From Antrihabitans stalactiti (GTDB lineage: Bacteria > Actinomycetota > Actinomycetes > Mycobacteriales > Mycobacteriaceae), in the NCBI RefSeq assembly GCF_012932915.1, contig NZ_VCQU01000003.1, forward strand, positions 310,001 through 374,000: a stretch of DNA of 64,000 nucleotides, written 5' to 3'. Numbering within the stretch: position 1 is the first letter of the stretch; each line of letters starts with the position of its first letter. A program made the translations under genes and the position numbers. The notes beneath the pieces are model-generated. The model was not told the origin of the DNA and did not search any database. It saw only the letters and a list, made by a program, of their open reading frames with translations. Below are positions 60,706 through 64,000 of the stretch, one piece after another.

Positions 60706-62300
60706 CGCAGACAACTCCCCACCACGAGGTTGTAGTCATCGGCGCAGGCATCGGCGGCATCTGCGCCGGAGTGAAGCTACAAGAGATCGGGATCGACGAC
60801 TTCCTCATCGTGGACCGCGTCGGCGGGCTCGGCGGAACCTGGTACACCCATAGCTATCCAGACGCTGGCTGCGACATCCCCACCACCACATATCAGTTCT
60901 CGTTTGCGCGCAAACCCGACTGGGACCGCTTCTTCGCCAAACGAGACCAGATCCTGGAGTACCTCCAGGATGTCGCTGCCGACTACGACCTGCCACGCCG
61001 AATGCAGTTCGACACCACCATTGTTCGTGAGGAATGGGACGACAACGCTGGAGTGTGGCAGTTGCATCTAGATTCCGGGGAAGTCATCACCGCCCGGTTC
61101 GTGATCAGCGCCGTCGGCGCATACATCAACCCGAAGACCCGACCGAACATCCCCGGCCTCGACACCTACACCGGCGTCTCCATGCACCCGGCGACCTGGG
61201 ACAACGACTACGACTTCACCGGCAAACGCGTCGGCATCATCGGTGTCGGCGCCAGCACCATGCAGATCGCACCCAAGCTCGCCGAACAGGTCGCGCGGCT
61301 CGATATCTACCAACGCACCCCGCAGGTTTACCTGCCGAAACCGGACTTCGTCCTGCGTCCGTGGATGCAGCGCTTCCTCGCCCTGCCAGGCGGTTCGGCA
61401 GTGGTCAACGGAATTGCCCAAAGTGTCGTCGACTTGGCGTTGCGCGTAGCGATATTCACCCCCGCGCCGCTGTGGAAGCGCGCGGCACGAGTGGTCGATT
61501 TCGCCGGACGGCACGCCTACTCCGGCTGGGTACGACACAAGGTCAAGGACAAAGAGCTTCACCCGCACCTGCGTCCCGATTTCGGCATCGTGTGCATCCG
61601 CGGCGGTGCGGGCGGTGGCTACCTGCCGACCCTCAACCGCGACAACGTCGAGCTTGTCACCGACGGCATCGCGGAGATCACCCCCAACGGAATCCGCAGC
61701 ACCGACGGGACCGAACGCGAAATCGACGCCCTCGTGCTGGCGACGGGTTACGAAGTGTTCTCAGATCCGGAGAGCTACAAACCCGAAACTGTCATCGGCC
61801 GTGACGGATTCGACCTCGGCGTGTTCTACAACAGCGAGGAACTCAAGGCTTACTACAGCACCGCCGTGGCAGGCATTCCCAACCGGTTCATCATGGTAGG
61901 TCCGTACTCGTGGACGGGCACTGCGTTCCACTACTTCGTCGAGAACGCGATGCGCCACATCGCGACCGTCATCGACGAAACTCGACGACGAGGCGCCTCG
62001 GTGGTCGAGGTTCGCCCAGAAGCCCAAGAACGCTTCCACCAGGAAATGATCCGTAGCGGCCGAAACCTCTCCTACTACCTAGAGACTCGCTGCGAAGGAT
62101 CCAACACCTACTTCGTGAATTCTCAGGGCAAGTCCCCGTACATCCGCCCCTGGTCGTTGTTGAAGACCTACCGGCGGGCAACACGATTCGACCGCGACGA
62201 CTACGAGTACCGCGTCCCCGCCGGCGCTGTGCGCACCGTCTCCGGTGCCGATGAGCTGGACCTGGTTGGAACCGTGAACGTCACATCGGTGCTCGAATAG
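60702..62300 (+). CDS. Baeyer-Villiger monooxygenase, copy 4 (canonical)
   Basis: The 532-residue protein has GAGIGG (14-19), GGTW (44-47) and GVGASTMQ. The intact fingerprint is Y156xGxxxHis162xxxW166D. The FSDPESYKPETVIGRDGFDL segment is shared with copy 2, so these two are closest relatives within the window. It is cotranscribed with the START-like gene, and a 13-bp hairpin follows its stop. Together with copies 2 and 3 it gives the cluster three such enzymes under one set of operators. Confidence 0.95.
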   Translation: MTQTTPHHEVVVIGAGIGGICAGVKLQEIGIDDFLIVDRVGGLGGTWYTHSYPDAGCDIPTTTYQFSFARKPDWDRFFAKRDQILEYLQDVAADYDLPRRMQFDTTIVREEWDDNAGVWQLHLDSGEVITARFVISAVGAYINPKTRPNIPGLDTYTGVSMHPATWDNDYDFTGKRVGIIGVGASTMQIAPKLAEQVARLDIYQRTPQVYLPKPDFVLRPWMQRFLALPGGSAVVNGIAQSVVDLALRVAIFTPAPLWKRAARVVDFAGRHAYSGWVRHKVKDKELHPHLRPDFGIVCIRGGAGGGYLPTLNRDNVELVTDGIAEITPNGIRSTDGTEREIDALVLATGYEVFSDPESYKPETVIGRDGFDLGVFYNSEELKAYYSTAVAGIPNRFIMVGPYSWTGTAFHYFVENAMRHIATVIDETRRRGASVVEVRPEAQERFHQEMIRSGRNLSYYLETRCEGSNTYFVNSQGKSPYIRPWSLLKTYRRATRFDRDDYEYRVPAGAVRTVSGADELDLVGTVNVTSVLE

Positions 62301-62305
62301 AGTCA

Positions 62306-62348
62306 GGACATCCTGACGTTCCCGATTACCGGTCGCGTCAGGATGTCC
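62306..62348. terminator. Hairpin terminator after monooxygenase copy 4
   Basis: GGACATCCTGACG (62306-62318) pairs perfectly with 62336-62348 around a 17-base loop. It lies six bases after the stop and before the convergent methyltransferase gene (stop 62373). Confidence 0.8.
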
Positions 62349-62372
62349 CGATGGACCGGAAGTGACTAAGTT

Positions 62373-62990
62373 TCACGGTGCGATCGCGACACCGAGGGAC
62401 ATCGCACCCCAGGTCTTCGGTACAGACTTCTCGTAGAAGCAATCGATATCGCGAATTTCGAATCCGGCCGTCTCGATCAACCCGCGAATGTCGCGATTGA
62501 GGTGGCAACCGCCCGCAACCGTGCGTTGGACTGGATTGAACCGGTGCTGCCACTTTTGCACTGCGGCGTCCGGTGCGAGACCGTGTTCGACGAAATGGAA
62601 TGCGCCGCCCGGCACCAAGACGCGGCGCACCTCCGAGAGGGCCGCCTTCACATCGGGAATGGTGCATAGCGTCCACGTCGACAGCGCCGAATCAAAACTG
62701 TTGTCTTCGAAGGGCAATGACTGTCCGTCGAGTCCCGCGCGCTCGATGGGAACGGCCGAGGCGGCCACCCGCGAGGCTGCCATGTCCCAACCGCGGTCCG
62801 CGGGTTCGACGGCGCTGACGTCTGTCACCGACGCCGGATAGAACGGCGCGTTGCGCCCTGATCCGAAGCCGATCTCGACCACGCGACCGGACAATCCCGT
62901 GCAAGTCCGCTCACGCACGGAATCCAGCATCGACGAACCGCAGGTCAGATCGACGATTCGGGGGAGTATCCGATCTTCGTAGAAACCCAT
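62373..62990 (-). CDS. Class I SAM-dependent methyltransferase
   Basis: The 205-residue protein starts at the ATG at 62990, after GAGGTG. MGFYEDRILPRIVDLTCG at the start, SAM loop VVEIGFGSGRNAPFY and VRRVLVPGGAFHFVEHG fit the small phospholipid or thiol methyltransferase-like group (PmtA/METTL7-like). The gene is monocistronic and convergent with the monooxygenase. An upstream in-frame extension (VAYLKLAPVYDRCG) is possible but lacks an ATG. Confidence 0.9.
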   Translation of the reverse strand: MGFYEDRILPRIVDLTCGSSMLDSVRERTCTGLSGRVVEIGFGSGRNAPFYPASVTDVSAVEPADRGWDMAASRVAASAVPIERAGLDGQSLPFEDNSFDSALSTWTLCTIPDVKAALSEVRRVLVPGGAFHFVEHGLAPDAAVQKWQHRFNPVQRTVAGGCHLNRDIRGLIETAGFEIRDIDCFYEKSVPKTWGAMSLGVAIAP

Positions 62991-63067
62991 TACGACACCT
63001 CTCGGTCCACAACGATCGTAGACGGGCGCGAGTTTTAGATACGCGACGCTGACGGAAAGCCTGCGAC

Positions 63068-63484
63068 CTAGCGGCCGACGAGTGCGGGGACTCGTTCGTC
63101 GCGCAGGTAGAGCGCGGTCCACAGCAGGATGCCGAGGTAGACGGGGAACAGCACGTGGCTGAAGATCGGGTTCTCGTTGATCAGGTGAACGGACACGACG
63201 CTGCTGAGGTAGCCGGTCACGAAGATCGCGCCGATCACCGCTGTCGGCCGGAAGAGCAGTAGGGCAAGGAAGATCAGCATCGCGATGCCGGAGATCGGTC
63301 CCAAGTGCGCCGGAACGCCGAGTTCCAGGAATCCTTTACGCGAGGTCTCGCCGTTGAGTAGGTGTGCGATCGCGTCAACGGTCAGGAAGGCGACTACGAG
63401 GCCGCCCATGATCGTGCCCACGCGGCGGGCCTTGCGAGAGATGCCGTTGGTGGCGGGAGCGGCTGCAATCTGGGTGAGTGTCAT
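63068..63484 (-). CDS. DoxX-like four-helix membrane protein, second copy
   Basis: The 138-residue protein has four helices. It shares ISRKAR, GGLVVAFL, TGYL and LRD-RVPA-type segments with the paralogue at 10200-10634. The function is unknown; the family is tied to redox stress. The upstream gap (63485-63623) contains GTTGAC-G-GTCAAC at 63546-63558, a possible operator. No candidate ECF42 promoter like that of the first copy is present. Confidence 0.88.
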   Translation of the reverse strand: MTLTQIAAAPATNGISRKARRVGTIMGGLVVAFLTVDAIAHLLNGETSRKGFLELGVPAHLGPISGIAMLIFLALLLFRPTAVIGAIFVTGYLSSVVSVHLINENPIFSHVLFPVYLGILLWTALYLRDERVPALVGR

Positions 63485-63545
63485 GTCATGTCCTTTGTTG
63501 GTTCGGCTTGTTGGAAATGACTCTGCGGTACGCGGTTTACGGTTT

Positions 63546-63558
63546 GTTGACGGTCAAC
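63546..63558. promoter_or_regulatory. Inverted repeat upstream of second DoxX-like gene
   Basis: GTTGAC-G-GTCAAC is a perfect six-base inverted repeat, 62 bases before the ATG at 63484. The cognate regulator is unknown. Confidence 0.45.
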
Positions 63559-63623
63559 TATCGGATCCAAGCCGGAATCCCATGCCGCGCATGACGGTGG
63601 TGACGTGGCTGGTGGGACGGTGC

Positions 63624-64000
63624 CTACCGCCGAAGGCGGGGTTGCCAGAGCTTTCGGCGACGAGGACTGACTGCGTGTGTGTCACGCGAGATGCGAGGTG
63701 TGTACAGGGCTACCGGCACGGCACGCCATTTGAGTGTTACGGCCGGTCGGGCGATCAGGGTCGAGGCTTCGGCGGCGGAGAGCAACGTGCGCGTGTGTTC
63801 GCTGACGAGAATGGTGTCGCCGGTTCGGCGGGTGGCGGATTCGACACGGGCCGCGACGTTGACGACGTCTCCGATCACGCTGAAATCGTAACGGCCGGCA
63901 CCGCCCAACGTGCCGGCGACGACCGTTCCCGAGTTGAGGCCGATGCCGATGCGGGGTTCACGATCGCCTACGACGACGGCGATTTCGCACGCCGCAGCCA
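63624..64000 (-). CDS. Class III adenylate/guanylate cyclase, C-terminal part (N-terminus outside window)
   Basis: The open frame continues to the window edge. The visible 125 residues include IGIGLNSGTVVAGTLGG and RYDFSVIGDVVNVAARVES, the core of the class III cyclase homology domain with the transition-state Asn/Arg segment. A basic C-terminal tail of about 25 residues follows (SPRRRKLWQPRLRR). It makes a cyclic nucleotide; upstream sensor domains are not visible. Confidence 0.92.
   Translation of the reverse strand, partial: AAACEIAVVVGDREPRIGIGLNSGTVVAGTLGGAGRYDFSVIGDVVNVAARVESATRRTGDTILVSEHTRTLLSAAEASTLIARPAVTLKWRAVPVALYTPRISRDTHAVSPRRRKLWQPRLRR

Overview
The window is a 64 kb piece of a GC-rich actinobacterial chromosome. 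It is most likely from the Mycobacteriales (Rhodococcus/Nocardia/Mycobacterium relatives). The grounds are the furA-katG pair with its characteristic operator, an LprG/LppX-type lipoprotein, an MmpL exporter, a mycothiol-type deacetylase, a type III polyketide synthase, several Baeyer-Villiger-type flavin monooxygenases, a trans-acting enoyl reductase-like protein, HspR-like MerR and Hsp20 genes, and many GTG starts. I found no rRNA, tRNA, CRISPR array, insertion sequence or prophage. It reads as ordinary chromosome rich in lipid, ketone and stress functions.

Layout. 1-7.6 kb (mostly minus): a partial MHS-family transporter, a large flippase-like membrane protein with a degenerate kinase-like middle, an acyl-CoA synthetase, a secreted lipase and a membrane-anchored protein of unknown role. 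7.7-10.7 kb: an ECF41-type sigma factor divergent from a 14-helix drug exporter, with mirror-image candidate sigma promoters between them, then a DoxX-like protein. 10.7-16 kb: TetR(QsdR)-beta-lactamase-like-SDR operon, SMP-30 protein, acyl-CoA dehydrogenase-like protein, a 60-residue protein and a YoaK protein. 16-20.6 kb: a three-gene operon of cytochrome b5-desaturase, type III polyketide synthase and cyclic-peptide-type ABC exporter, which looks like a small lipid-polyketide pathway. 20.9-26.6 kb: lprG, a TetR-controlled hydrolase pair, a GGDEF-EAL protein and a methyltransferase. 26.6-32.3 kb: a structured non-coding stretch, furA-katG, and a PPOX-DGPF-ECF42 sigma operon. 32.6-42.9 kb: assorted enzymes, including a monooxygenase/hydrolase pair, an iron-sulfur photolyase, Hsp20/MerR and MarR/quinone reductase. 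42.9-46.6 kb: MmpL and a P450.

46.7-62.3 kb is the most coherent block. An eight- or nine-gene minus-strand operon carries two Baeyer-Villiger-type monooxygenases, an SDR, a diiron-like PF10118 hydrolase, an enoyl reductase-like protein, an HSL-type esterase, a methyltransferase, an unknown protein and an ABC1 kinase. It is flanked by two closely related TetR regulators, a KshB-like ferredoxin reductase and a START protein-monooxygenase pair. Five copies of a degenerate TTATTCGGATAA-like site sit in exactly the gaps that should hold promoters. This suggests one regulon for oxidation of a ketone or steroid/lipid-like compound, reminiscent of but not identical to the mycobacterial mymA operon.

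The window ends with a methyltransferase, a second DoxX-like protein and a truncated class III nucleotide cyclase. Three copies of a near-perfect palindrome (GTGAGTCTTTTAGGAGTCC plus its complement) lie at gene ends and form a dispersed repeat family.
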